Origin: an uncultured Lacticaseibacillus sp.
GTDB lineage: Bacteria; Bacillota; Bacilli; Lactobacillales; Lactobacillaceae
Assembly: GCA_934370925.1 (NCBI GenBank)
Contig: CAKRNG010000019.1
Coordinates: 1-36,508 of the forward strand
DNA: 36,508 bases
Direction: 5' to 3'
The notes beneath the pieces were generated by a model, which was not told the origin of the DNA, did not search any database, and saw only the letters and a list, made by a program, of their open reading frames with translations. This document shows, in pieces, positions 25,506-33,223 of this stretch. The translations under genes were made by a program, and so were the position numbers. How positions within the stretch are numbered: position 1 is the first letter of the stretch; every line of letters begins with the position of its first letter.

Positions 25506-26036
25506 TACCACCATTAAACTAGTGGCAGCAACGCCCCGATGCGTTAGTGAGGGTCCCGCGCCCTTCCTTCTCAAGCACGAAACAAGCCAAAATGTGTCTA
25601 GAAAGGAAGATGGCACATAATTTTCCAAAACAGCTTTAGAAACTCATTGCGGGTGCCCCGCAATGAGCAGCGTGTCCACCGAGCCGAAATACAGGTGGGT
25701 AAGTGTCGGTGAGATGATCAACCGAAACCGAGGCGGCCGATCAACCGTGACCACCAAACAAGAGAGGTTAGCGCCCCCGATGCGTTAGCGAGGAATCACC
25801 GAGGCCAAATAGCAGGCAACGGTAGCGAACGTTGACACAAAGCAAAGACGGAGAGAGCGAGCAACCGACTAGCCCCTTAACTCATGACGGGGTACCCGTC
25901 ATGAGTAGCGTGTCCAAGGGGGCGAAATGCCAGTGGGAAGGACTCGGTAACGCCATCCACAATCAATACGATGGGCCGATCAACCGCTGCCACTAAACTA
26001 ACGGAAGCAGCGCCCCCGATGCGATAGCGAGGGAAC
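25506..26036. repeat. Array of three inverted repeat units (one partial)
   Basis: 25506-25555 holds only the outer tail of a degenerate unit. 25643-25796 is an A-type unit with a TTGC-type palindrome. 25866-26036 is a B-type unit with a TGAC-type palindrome but the ACTAGCCCC flank that elsewhere accompanies TTGC; it is the single exception to that pairing. All three face the same way. The last tail ends 10 nt after the stop of the GH25-like gene. Confidence 0.82.
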
Positions 26037-26046
26037 CCAGTAACTA

Positions 26047-26775
26047 TCACATCCCGTCAAAACTACTTTGGGTGTTGGTGAAGACGACGGTGCGGTATGT
26101 GCTTCCGTCACCGCCTGGAATCTTCGCGGCGGTTGCGTACTGCCAGAACGTCCCTTTTTTACCCGCACGCGTGCTGGAACTGATGACCATGCGGGGGGCG
26201 TCGGGACTAACCGTTTTGACCTTCGCCAACATTTCTTGCGTGCCGATAAGCATCACCTTTGCGTCATAGTGAATGCGAAGTGCGCTAACAAAGGCAGTCA
26301 GTTTCTTGGTGAGCTTTGCGGTGCTAGGGACGGTTGTATAGGCAGAGACCTCGACACCGATTGGCAAGTCGCCAATATCGTTTCCCACGTTTTTAAAGAA
26401 CGCCGCCGCTTGTCTGGTGGGCGTACTGGTGAAGCTGAAGTAGTGGTAGACGCCCACGCGCATGTCGCTCCCCTGCGCCTGGCTGTAGTTGGTGGCGAAG
26501 TTATCGTCGAAGTAGCTCGCCCCCTCTGTCGCTTTGAGGTAAACGAACTGCACGCCGACCTTCTGGAGCTTGGTGTAATCTTGCGTGCCGTCCGTCTGGC
26601 TGATGCGCACACCAAGGACGGGGTACGTCTTCGTGTTCGGCCGCGGATTCCGCAACTGCCACCACGCAATCAGCGCAATGATGACCGCAAGCACGCAAAT
26701 AACCACGCCGGCAATCAGCCATCGACGCCGCCGCACAAACGTATCCTGATAAATGGGTCGAACGCGTCGCCGCAT
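26047..26775 (-). CDS. Membrane-anchored GH25 (lysozyme-like) protein with altered catalytic residues
   Basis: 242 residues from ATG 26775, AGGGGG nine bases upstream. A basic N-terminus and one membrane segment (about 19-42) precede a GH25-type domain: PVLGVRISQTDG, VQFVYLKATEGASYFDDNFATNYSQAQ, MRVGVYHYFSF and TRQAAAFF. In active GH25 muramidases the first motif is GVDxS and the second is DxE (as in PVLDVE). Here the Asp of the first is Arg, and the second reads GVEVS. The fold looks kept but the catalytic acids are not, so it may bind the wall rather than cut it. Alignment by eye. Confidence 0.75.
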   Translation of the reverse strand: MRRRVRPIYQDTFVRRRRWLIAGVVICVLAVIIALIAWWQLRNPRPNTKTYPVLGVRISQTDGTQDYTKLQKVGVQFVYLKATEGASYFDDNFATNYSQAQGSDMRVGVYHYFSFTSTPTRQAAAFFKNVGNDIGDLPIGVEVSAYTTVPSTAKLTKKLTAFVSALRIHYDAKVMLIGTQEMLAKVKTVSPDAPRMVISSSTRAGKKGTFWQYATAAKIPGGDGSTYRTVVFTNTQSSFDGM

Positions 26776-26924
26776 GTGGTCATCCCCCTTCCGTCTGTTT
26801 TCTTTTCTTTAATCTTACACATGCGCCCCATTCGCAACAAGGGGGATGATGCGGAATCACGCTGGTTCACTCCCGCCACTTTTTACGCGCCGGTACGACT
26901 TTAGACTGATTTTAATTTTACGTC

Positions 26925-26953
26925 TTGCCATACAATAAAAACGGGGTAATAAT
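26925..26953 (+). promoter_or_regulatory. Candidate promoter of the nfeD-like/SPFH operon
   Basis: TTGCCA (26925-26930), 17 nt, then AATAAT (26948-26953). The ribosome-binding site starts at 26961, so the leader would be very short. 26776-26924 shows nothing else. Confidence 0.45.
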
Positions 26954-26975
26954 TCTCGCAAGGAGAGTGGTTGAC

Positions 26976-27170
26976 ATGCTTGATGAACGCCTCATTGGGG
27001 CAACATTTACCCTACAATCATCTGAATTGACGGGGTACGTGACGCTATATGGAATTCATTATCATTACCGTGTCGTTGGGGCTGCCATGACGGGCGACTT
27101 GGTGGTCGTTGAGCAAGTGACGCCACTCGAACTGCTCGTCCGCCGCGCAACGGATCAGCTTTTGTTTTAA
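26976..27170 (+). CDS. NfeD-like OB-fold protein (minimal form)
   Basis: 64 residues from ATG 26976, with AGGAGAG upstream; an upstream in-frame ATG lacks a site. The sequence LIGATFTLQSSELTGYVTLYGIHYHYRVVGAAMTGDLVVVEQVTPLELLVR matches the small C-terminal OB-fold of NfeD proteins (G-x-x-G-V-x-x-x-G-x-x-Y ... G-D-x-V-V-V-x-x-V ... L-x-V). The membrane and protease parts of long NfeD proteins are absent. NfeD and SPFH/stomatin proteins are usually encoded together and interact; an SPFH gene follows by 71 nt, which supports the call. Confidence 0.7.
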   Translation: MLDERLIGATFTLQSSELTGYVTLYGIHYHYRVVGAAMTGDLVVVEQVTPLELLVRRATDQLLF

Positions 27171-27241
27171 CTTTGGAGTTTGGGTTATTCGTGGGTGCGC
27201 CACATCCGCGAAAATAGTTTCCTTTGAAGGAGGAATTCATT

Positions 27242-28180
27242 ATGTTCGCTGCATCAATTGTTTCCACGCTAAGCACCATTGCCATTGTTTTCGTTGTCAT
27301 TCTACTCGTTCTGATTTTCCTGACCCGCTGCCTCGCTATTATTCACACTGGGGAGGTCGGCATCGTGGAACGTCTTGGGAAATACACCCAGACGCTTGAA
27401 CCTGGGTTGCATGTCGTTCCCCCATTCATCTACCGCATCACCGAAATCGTCAACATGAAGCAGATTCCGCTGAAGGTTGAAGAACAGGAAGTCATCACCA
27501 AGGATAACGTTGTGGTACGGATTTCCGAAACCATCAAGTACCACATCACGGACGTCCACGCCTACGTGTACGAGAACAAGGATTCCGTGCTTTCCATGAT
27601 TCAAGACACCCGTGCCAACCTGCGTGGGATTATCGGGAACATGGAACTGAACGATGTACTGAACGGAACCGAATCCATCAACACGACCCTTTTCACTCAG
27701 ATTTCAAGCACGACTGCTGGTTACGGGTTGAACGTCGACCGGGTCAACATCGACTCCATTCAGGTCGATGAAACCATCCAGGAATCCATGAACAAGCTGC
27801 TCCGTGCTTCCCGTGAACGTGAAGCCAACATTATGGAAGCTGAAGGGCACAAGCAGGCCGCAATTGCGAAGGCTGAAGGTGAAAAGCAAGCCGCAATTCT
27901 GGAAGCCGAAGCCAACAAGCAGACCCAGATTCTGGAAGCACAAGGACGTGCGGAAAGTCAGCGTCTCGTCGCCGAATCCGTTAAGGACCAAATCGACAGC
28001 ATCAACGCCGGTCTCGTCAACAACGGCGACCTCTACCTGCAATACAAGAACGTCCAGGCACTCGAAGCCTTGGCAAAGGGCGATTCCAACACCATCGTTA
28101 TGCCAAGCACCGCCGTTGATTCTCTCGGCCAACTCCCCGCAGCAGCCGCCGTCATGAATCAGGTTGGCGGGAAGAAGTAG
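27242..28180 (+). CDS. SPFH domain protein (stomatin/flotillin-like, HflK/C-related)
   Basis: 312 residues from ATG 27242, AAGGAGG upstream. One N-terminal membrane segment (about 6-28), then the SPFH domain (EVGIVERLGKYTQTLEPGLHVVPPF, QEVITKDNVVVRISETIKYHI, LRGIIGNMELNDVLNGTESIN), then an Ala/Glu/Lys-rich coiled coil from about 185 to 250 with repeated AEGxKQAAI(A/L)(K/E)AE blocks. Such proteins form large rings that organise membranes and control proteases. With the NfeD-like gene it forms the classic NfeD-stomatin pair. A composite repeat starts 3 nt after the stop. Confidence 0.92.
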   Translation: MFAASIVSTLSTIAIVFVVILLVLIFLTRCLAIIHTGEVGIVERLGKYTQTLEPGLHVVPPFIYRITEIVNMKQIPLKVEEQEVITKDNVVVRISETIKYHITDVHAYVYENKDSVLSMIQDTRANLRGIIGNMELNDVLNGTESINTTLFTQISSTTAGYGLNVDRVNIDSIQVDETIQESMNKLLRASREREANIMEAEGHKQAAIAKAEGEKQAAILEAEANKQTQILEAQGRAESQRLVAESVKDQIDSINAGLVNNGDLYLQYKNVQALEALAKGDSNTIVMPSTAVDSLGQLPAAAAVMNQVGGKK

Positions 28181-28183
28181 TTG

Positions 28184-28653
28184 GTTCCCTCGCTTTGCAT
28201 CGGGGGCGCTGCGTCCGTTAGTTTAGTGGCAGCGGTTGATCGGCCCATCGCATTAATTGTGGATGGTGTTATCGCGTATTTCCCACTGGCATTTCACCCC
28301 CTTGGACACGTTGCTCATTGCGGATGCCCCGCAATGAGTTAAGGAACTAGTCGGTCGCTCAGCCTGCCCTCGTTCAGGATTGATGAACGCTGGCTGACGA
28401 GGCTGGGACCAGTACAACGCAACGAACGTAAAAACCGTCAGCTATTTATGGCTGACGGTTTTTATATTCCTCCATGTTAACCACCGAGAACCCGAAACTC
28501 ATGACGGGGCACCCTTCATGAGCAGCGTGTCCACCGAGTCGGAATACAGGTGGGTAAGTAGCGGTGAGATGATCAGCTGAATTCGAGGTGGGCCGATCCA
28601 CTGTTGCCACTAAACAAACGAATGCAGCGCCGCCGATGCGTTAGCGAGGCATC
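28184..28653. repeat. Composite dispersed repeat 5
   Basis: Left unit 28184-28353 is B-type with a TTGC-type palindrome and ends CTAGTCG. After the central terminator the inverted right unit 28498-28653 is A-type with a TGAC-type palindrome (one arm has CTTCATG, a broken pair). The left tail starts 3 nt after the SPFH stop. The right tail stops 72 nt before the NUDIX start codon. Confidence 0.88.
28429..28464. terminator. Central terminator of composite 5
   Basis: AAAAACCGTCAGC pairs with GCTGACGGTTTTTA. Upper stem CAGC/GCTG replaces CACTCA/TGAGTG of composites 2-4. Confidence 0.82.
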
Positions 28654-28724
28654 CCCGTAAAGGCTTCCATCCGCAACTGTTTTGGGGTACGCTGAATGTA
28701 ACTATTTTCAGGAGGGTACGAAAA

Positions 28725-29189
28725 ATGCCAGATTATATTCACACGGTGCGGAAACTGACGGGACACATTCCACTTATCCTGAACGCTGCGGGCGGGGTTG
28801 TTTTGAATGACCGCCGTGAAGTCCTGTTGCAAGAACGCGCAGATGGTGGTTGGTGCGTTCCTGGGGGCTACCTCGAATTCGGGGAAAACTTCCGCGAAGC
28901 CGTCGTCCGTGAAATGAAGGAAGATGCGGGCCTCGACGTGGTGATTGAACGCAGCATCGGCCTCTTTGACGACCACTACTACATGCACTATCCAAACGGC
29001 GATGTCGTCATGAACATCGCGGAAGGCTTCCTCGTACGACCAGTCGGCGGCTCCTTCGCCGATGCTGCCGCCTGGGAAACCAAGCAACTGAAGTACTTCC
29101 CAATTGACCAGCTGCCACCCATCATTTTCGAACAAAATATCGACATGGTCCTCCGCGTCCACGACCTGCTTCGGGCTGGCGCTATTTAA
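28725..29189 (+). CDS. NUDIX hydrolase
   Basis: 154 residues from ATG 28725, AGGAGGG upstream. The Nudix box is GYLEFGENFREAVVREMKED followed by AGL, which fits GX5EX7REUXEEXGU except that the second Glu of EE is Asp. It is preceded by the usual beta-strand (GGVVLNDRREVLLQERADGGWCVPGG). The enzymes hydrolyse a nucleoside diphosphate linked to another group; the length and GGWxxPGG are typical of small housekeeping forms with unknown substrates. A repeat starts 5 nt after the stop. Confidence 0.93.
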   Translation: MPDYIHTVRKLTGHIPLILNAAGGVVLNDRREVLLQERADGGWCVPGGYLEFGENFREAVVREMKEDAGLDVVIERSIGLFDDHYYMHYPNGDVVMNIAEGFLVRPVGGSFADAAAWETKQLKYFPIDQLPPIIFEQNIDMVLRVHDLLRAGAI

Positions 29190-29194
29190 CGGAA

Positions 29195-29682
29195 GTCCCT
29201 CGCTTCGCATCGGGGGCGCTGCGTCCGCTAGCTTAGTGGTAACGGTTGATCGGCCCGCCTCGATTTTGGTCGATCATCTCACCGCTACTTACCCACCTAC
29301 CTGTATTCCGACTCGGTGGACACGCGACTCATTGCGGGTGCCCCGCAATGAGCTAAGGGGCTAGTCGATTGCTTACTTTGCCTGTATTCACGATTTGGCA
29401 ACGCTAGCTAACGAGGCCATCACCGTTACAGCTTATTGAACCTAAAAACCGCCAGCTATATGTCAGCTGACGGTTTTATATTGTCGTAATTGTCACCATA
29501 AAGTACGAACGGATGAACCTGAAACTACTCATGACGGGGCACCCGTCATGAGTCGCGTGTCCACCGAGTCGTCAGTCAGGTGGCAAAGGTTGGTGAAATG
29601 ATCAACCGTCACTGAGGTGGGTCGATCAACCATAACCACGCCACCAATGTATGCAGCGCCCCCGATGCGAAGCAAGGAAACT
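29195..29682. repeat. Composite dispersed repeat 6 (convergent gap)
   Basis: Left unit 29195-29367 is A-type with a TTGC-type palindrome and a small duplication (CCCACCTACCTGTATTCC). A central terminator follows, then the inverted right unit 29528-29682, A-type with a TGAC-type palindrome. Tails lie 5 nt after the NUDIX stop and 6 nt after the GNAT stop. Confidence 0.88.
29443..29479. terminator. Central terminator of composite 6
   Basis: AAAAACCGCCAGCT pairs with AGCTGACGGTTTT. Confidence 0.82.
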
Positions 29683-29688
29683 CCCTAC

Positions 29689-30201
29689 CTAAAGCACTTT
29701 CCCAAGAATAACTAAATCTTGAAGGGTGCCGGAGAAGGACATGACGGCTGGTAGTTTTCCCCACTGTTCATAACCGAGGTGGGCAAAAAGTGCAAGACTG
29801 ACCGCGTTGGCGCCGATGATGAGGGACGTGATGACGGCGATGTCTGCCTTGGGTGCCTCTTTTTCCGCCCACCGAACTGCCGCTGTGCCAACATGATGAC
29901 CCTGCGCTCCGTGGTCGATGTAGATACTGATTTCGGCGGTGCGATCGTATGCCGCACGCCCCTTGAACTGGGACAAGGAAACCCAACCCACAACTTCACC
30001 GTTCAATTCAGCCACCCACATTGGCCATTTTTTCGGGGTGTGCGCCCAGAACCAATCCTCACGCGCCGCCACCGTCACGGGCGCTGTATCCGCCGTCACT
30101 GTATGGCTCGCAATATTCTGATTATAAATTGCCACAATGCGCGGCAAATCTTCATGTTCTGCAAGCCGAAACGTTACTTCTTCATTCGTTATGGTGCTCA
30201 T
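29689..30201 (-). CDS. GNAT N-acetyltransferase, phosphinothricin-acetyltransferase-like
   Basis: 170 residues from ATG 30201; GAGGGG is very close to the start. The pattern is that of the PAT/MnaT group: FRLAEHEDLPRIVAIYNQNIASHTVTADTAPVT, WPMWVAELNGEVVGWVSLSQFKGRAAYDRTAEISIYID, GHHVGTAAVRWAEK, and IIGANAVSLALFAHLGYEQWG. Such enzymes acetylate small amines or amino acid derivatives such as methionine sulfoximine; the substrate is not certain. It is flanked by composite repeats on both sides. Confidence 0.87.
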   Translation of the reverse strand: MSTITNEEVTFRLAEHEDLPRIVAIYNQNIASHTVTADTAPVTVAAREDWFWAHTPKKWPMWVAELNGEVVGWVSLSQFKGRAAYDRTAEISIYIDHGAQGHHVGTAAVRWAEKEAPKADIAVITSLIIGANAVSLALFAHLGYEQWGKLPAVMSFSGTLQDLVILGKVL

Positions 30202-30291
30202 TCCCCCCTCTAAAAATCCAGAATTTATTCTACCACCTTGTTTGCGGCGACCCTATCCCTTTTGCCAGCTTTTCTTCCAACTGGGTTCGTT

Positions 30292-30463
30292 GTTCCCTCG
30301 CTGTCGCTTCGGGGGGCGCTGCATCCGCTAGCTTAATGGCGACGGTTGATCGGCTCGGCTCGATTTCGGTGGATCATCTCACCGACATTTCCCCACTCGT
30401 ATAACGATTCGGTGGACACGCTGCTCATTGCGGGTGCCCCGCAATGAGTTAAGGGGCTAGTCG
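30292..30463 (+). repeat. Dispersed repeat unit (left arm of a disrupted composite 7)
   Basis: Forward A-type unit from GTTCCCTCGCTGTCGC to CTAGTCG, TTGC-type palindrome. It begins 91 nt from the GNAT start codon. Its partner arm is the truncated unit at 30975-31085; between them lie the micro-ORF element and MITE copy B. 30464-30581 shows nothing further. Confidence 0.85.
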
Positions 30464-30581
30464 GCTACACACTTTACCTGATTTTACTAAGTACTACCGC
30501 TCGCCAACGAAGCCCACCCGTAAATTCATGGTCATTGATTACTGGACAAACAAAATGCGGTCAGTGCGAAATACATAAAAC

Positions 30582-30650
30582 AAAGAAGCCAACATCCTGG
30601 GCGATGTTGGCTTCTTTAATAGGGGGCGTTTCAGTTGGGGGCTGAAACGC
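30582..30650 (+). ncRNA. Two-hairpin leader of micro-ORF, copy B
   Basis: Hairpin 1 (30582-30617) has AGCCAACATC and GATGTTGGCT around CTGGGC; hairpin 2 (30626-30650) has GCGTTTCAG and CTGAAACGC around TTGGGGG. Loops match copy A exactly while stem pairs change together (ACATC/GATGT for ACGTC/GACGT; GTTT/AAAC for GCAT/GTGC). GGAGGAG and the micro-ORF follow. On the minus strand hairpin 1 is followed by TTCTTTGTTTT and could also terminate transcription. Confidence 0.55.
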
Positions 30651-30671
30651 GATTATATTGGAGGAGTAATT

Positions 30672-30722
30672 ATGAAGAAGAAGTTTGAGGATGAGTTCTG
30701 GGTGGCTCATCTCTATGTCTAA
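30672..30722 (+). CDS. 16-residue micro-ORF, copy B of a dispersed element
   Basis: MKKKFEDEFWVAHLYV then TAA, with GGAGGAG at good spacing before ATG 30672. It matches copy A at 11690-11740 except Phe for Leu at position 5 and one synonymous change. The ~55 nt after the stop (TACAATACAG, GTGTGACG, TTGTGA) are also related in the two copies. The MITE-like element begins 88 nt downstream. No known peptide recognised. Confidence 0.5.
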   Translation: MKKKFEDEFWVAHLYV

Positions 30723-30810
30723 TACAATACAGTCGAGGTGTGACGAATTTGTGATGATGTCGCGAGAAGAATGTGGTGTTTTAATTACGAAATAGATAAG
30801 GCGCATATGT

Positions 30811-30974
30811 AGGGGGTGCGCCATAAGTCCAAAGCACACGAACGTCACATCCAGTCGCGCGCCAGAAGACTGCCCCCTAACATACAAAACAGGCCTGGTA
30901 AAAATCCTAAGTTCGGGATTTCCACCAGGCCTGCTTTGTATACCGGGGCCAAACCGTCTTCTGGCGCAGCCTCC
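30811..30974. mobile_element. MITE-like element, copy B
   Basis: About 162 nt shared with copy A (9568-9729), including the inner hairpin ACAAAACAGGCCTGG...CCAGGCCTGCTTTGT. The right terminal repeat CTTCTGGCGCAGCCTC is intact. The left end has drifted (GGGGGTGCGCCATAAG). Its right end joins a dispersed repeat unit exactly where that unit's palindrome should be. Confidence 0.7.
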
Positions 30975-31085
30975 AGCGTGTCCACCGAGTTGAAATACAG
31001 GTGGGCTAATATCGGTGGGATGATCCACCGTCAACGAGGCGGGCCAATCTACCGCAGCCATTAAACAAACATTCGCAGCGCCCCA
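30975..31085 (-). repeat. Truncated dispersed repeat unit fused to MITE copy B
   Basis: Inverted A-type unit beginning at AGCGTGTCCACCGAG; its palindrome is missing and replaced by the MITE-like end, and the outer tail is cut after CAGCGCCCC. It stops 83 nt before the signal peptidase start codon. Confidence 0.8.
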
Positions 31086-31167
31086 CCCCGCCTCCGCTAT
31101 TTAAAATAAAGAACGGTTGTGCTAAATTGAGACTAACATGTGAGAACGCTGGGGGCGACTGGAATTT

Positions 31168-31881
31168 ATGGAAGAATCGATGAAGCGGCCGAGAAAGCCA
31201 AAGAAGAAAACACTTAGTTGGTGGCAGCTCGTTATTTTCGCCGTTGTTGTTTTCCTAGCGACACTGTTCATCATGAATTTCGTCGTCAGCAAAAATTACG
31301 TGACGGGTCCTTCCATGGAACCCGGACTGCACACGGGGGACCACATGCTGGCGTTGCGACACAAGAAGGTTAAGCGGAATGATATCGTGGTTCTCTACGC
31401 ACCCGACGAAGCCTCTTCCGAATACGTCTCAAGTCATCACGTGAAGGCAGAAAATTTGAGCTACGTTGGTAATGGCAAACTTTACAACGGTAGCTCGCTC
31501 GTCCCACTGACCGACCGCGAATTGTACATCAAGCGCGTGATTGGGCTCCCCGGCGATACCATCCGTAGCTATCACGATAAGCTGTACGTGAACGGCAAGC
31601 GTGTGCCGCAGTCGTACTTGACGGCCAGCTTCAGCAAAACCGCCTTGCGTGAACACAATAAAAAATACGACGAAAACGAAAAATATTTCACAAAGGACTT
31701 TTCACTCAAAACACTCGCCGCTACCCGCAGCGTCCGCGTGCCGGCAAACACTTACTTCGTCCTGGGTGACAACCGGGTCGTATCACACGACAGCCGTTCA
31801 TTCGGGTTCCTTCCCGCCGCAAACATCCAGTCCGTTGTCATCCTCCGCTACTGGCCGCTTGGGAAGATTACGACCTACTAG
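31168..31881 (+). CDS. Signal peptidase I
   Basis: 237 residues from ATG 31168 (ATG 31180 is an alternative with GGAAG upstream). A Lys-rich N-terminus and one membrane segment (about 18-40) anchor it. The catalytic Ser is in GPSMEPGL and the catalytic Lys in LYIKRVIGLPGD. The late conserved box is FVLGDNRVVSHDSRSFG. It removes signal peptides from exported proteins on the outer face of the membrane. An extra ~45-residue hydrophilic stretch sits between the two conserved halves (TASFSKTALREHNKKYDENEKYFTKDF region), as in many lactobacillar forms. Monocistronic. Confidence 0.93.
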   Translation: MEESMKRPRKPKKKTLSWWQLVIFAVVVFLATLFIMNFVVSKNYVTGPSMEPGLHTGDHMLALRHKKVKRNDIVVLYAPDEASSEYVSSHHVKAENLSYVGNGKLYNGSSLVPLTDRELYIKRVIGLPGDTIRSYHDKLYVNGKRVPQSYLTASFSKTALREHNKKYDENEKYFTKDFSLKTLAATRSVRVPANTYFVLGDNRVVSHDSRSFGFLPAANIQSVVILRYWPLGKITTY

Positions 31882-31910
31882 TTGGTGACTCATGCGACTA
31901 TTCGTTACGT

Positions 31911-32349
31911 GGTCACGGTTGACCGACCCACCGCATTAATGTTTGCTGTTGTTACCGAGGTTGCCCCACGCCATTTTCGACTCGGTGGACACGCTGCTCA
32001 TGACGGTGCCCCGTCATGAGTGTCTGGTTCATCCGGTTGTCTCTTAACAACTAAGATTGCGGCAACATAAAACCGCCAGCTGAAAAATAGCTGGCGGTTT
32101 TTTACGTTCAGTGAGATGTACGATGCTGGCCGCGTTAGCTAACGTTGCCAAATCGCGAATACAGGCAAAGTAAGCAATCGACTAGCCCCTTAACTCATTG
32201 CGGGGCACCCGCAATGAGCAGCGTGTCCACCGAGTCGAAATACAGGTGGGCAAGTGTCGGTGAGATGATCAGCCGAAATCGAAGTGGGCCGATCAACCGT
32301 AGCCACTAAGCAAACGTCCGCAGCGCCCCCGATGCGATAGCGAGGGAAC
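31911..32349. repeat. Composite dispersed repeat 8 with degenerate left arm
   Basis: Left unit 31911-32020 lacks the outer tail and mixes A- and B-like inner sequence but keeps CTCGGTGGACACGCTG and a TGAC-type palindrome. After the terminator comes the full inverted right unit 32179-32349, A-type with TTGC-type palindrome. Its tail ends 8 nt after the metallophosphatase stop. Polarity is opposite to most other composites. Confidence 0.83.
32069..32104. terminator. Central terminator of composite 8
   Basis: AAAACCGCCAGCT pairs with AGCTGGCGGTTTTTT; the mismatch near the base seen in composites 2-6 (C opposite A) is here a C-G pair. Confidence 0.85.
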
Positions 32350-32357
32350 TCCCCAGC

Positions 32358-33158
32358 CTAGGCACGCGTCTGCAAACGGTCGATCATGCGGCCGGTTTCC
32401 TCATCAAAGACAGCAATGTTCCCCTGATTCTCTGCCAAACCGGAATGAACGCCGCCATCAATGAAGTAACGGGGCATTTCGTCGTCGTAGTGAACGGCAA
32501 GGATGGGACAGTGCGGGAACTTCGACTCGATATAGGTCTCATCGCCATCATAGCGTCCTTTGATGAGCCCGGTCGGTGTATGCCCCGTCACCAGCGTGTA
32601 ATCGAATGGGTTGTGGGCAAAAATAGGCTCCGAACGATCACTACGGTAAATGTAATCCTCCCGAATCCAAATCCGGTCCATCGCACTCGTGTCACGCAGA
32701 GGGTCGGCTTTGCTGAGGTCGAGGCCTGCGTGAATGAAAAACAATTTACCGTACACACAAATCGTGGATAGACCCGCGATGAATGTTGCCACATCCTGAT
32801 AACGATCAATCATAATGTGCCGACTTTCATCACTCTCTGGTGGCAACTTTTCCCCCGTCGCAGCCGTAACCATCGCCATCGTGGTCTCATCCCCGCCATT
32901 CATAAACCAAGCGTCCTGATTCGATTCATCCTGCAGGTAGTCGAGCAACATCTGATCATGATTGCCTAATATTGCATAGGCGCGCCCATCCGCAACCTGC
33001 CGCATAATCGTCCGCAACACCTCTGCCGCATGTGGGTGACCATCAATGTAGTCACCGCAAAAAACGGTCACTGCATCCGGATACTTCGCCTGCATCCGTC
33101 GCAAGTGCCCGAGAACGGTCATGCTCCCATGAATATCCGAAACTGCAATGACTGTCAT
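32358..33158 (-). CDS. PPP-type metallophosphoesterase / protein phosphatase-like
   Basis: 266 residues from ATG 33158, GGGGG about six bases upstream. The metal-binding motifs are in order: VSDIHGS (about 7-13), FCGDYIDGH, LGNHDQM, FFIHAGLD and VTGHTPTG, so the two-metal site is complete. This matches the PPP-type phosphatase/ApaH-like group, which removes phosphate from proteins or splits dinucleoside polyphosphates; the length fits bacterial members. The substrate is unresolved. Monocistronic, repeat-flanked on both sides. Confidence 0.9.
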   Translation of the reverse strand: MTVIAVSDIHGSMTVLGHLRRMQAKYPDAVTVFCGDYIDGHPHAAEVLRTIMRQVADGRAYAILGNHDQMLLDYLQDESNQDAWFMNGGDETTMAMVTAATGEKLPPESDESRHIMIDRYQDVATFIAGLSTICVYGKLFFIHAGLDLSKADPLRDTSAMDRIWIREDYIYRSDRSEPIFAHNPFDYTLVTGHTPTGLIKGRYDGDETYIESKFPHCPILAVHYDDEMPRYFIDGGVHSGLAENQGNIAVFDEETGRMIDRLQTRA

Positions 33159-33223
33159 CTTCTACCCCCTACTCAATAGCTCTATGTTACCACGTTGTTT
33201 GTGGAAGCGCTATTTATCTATAA

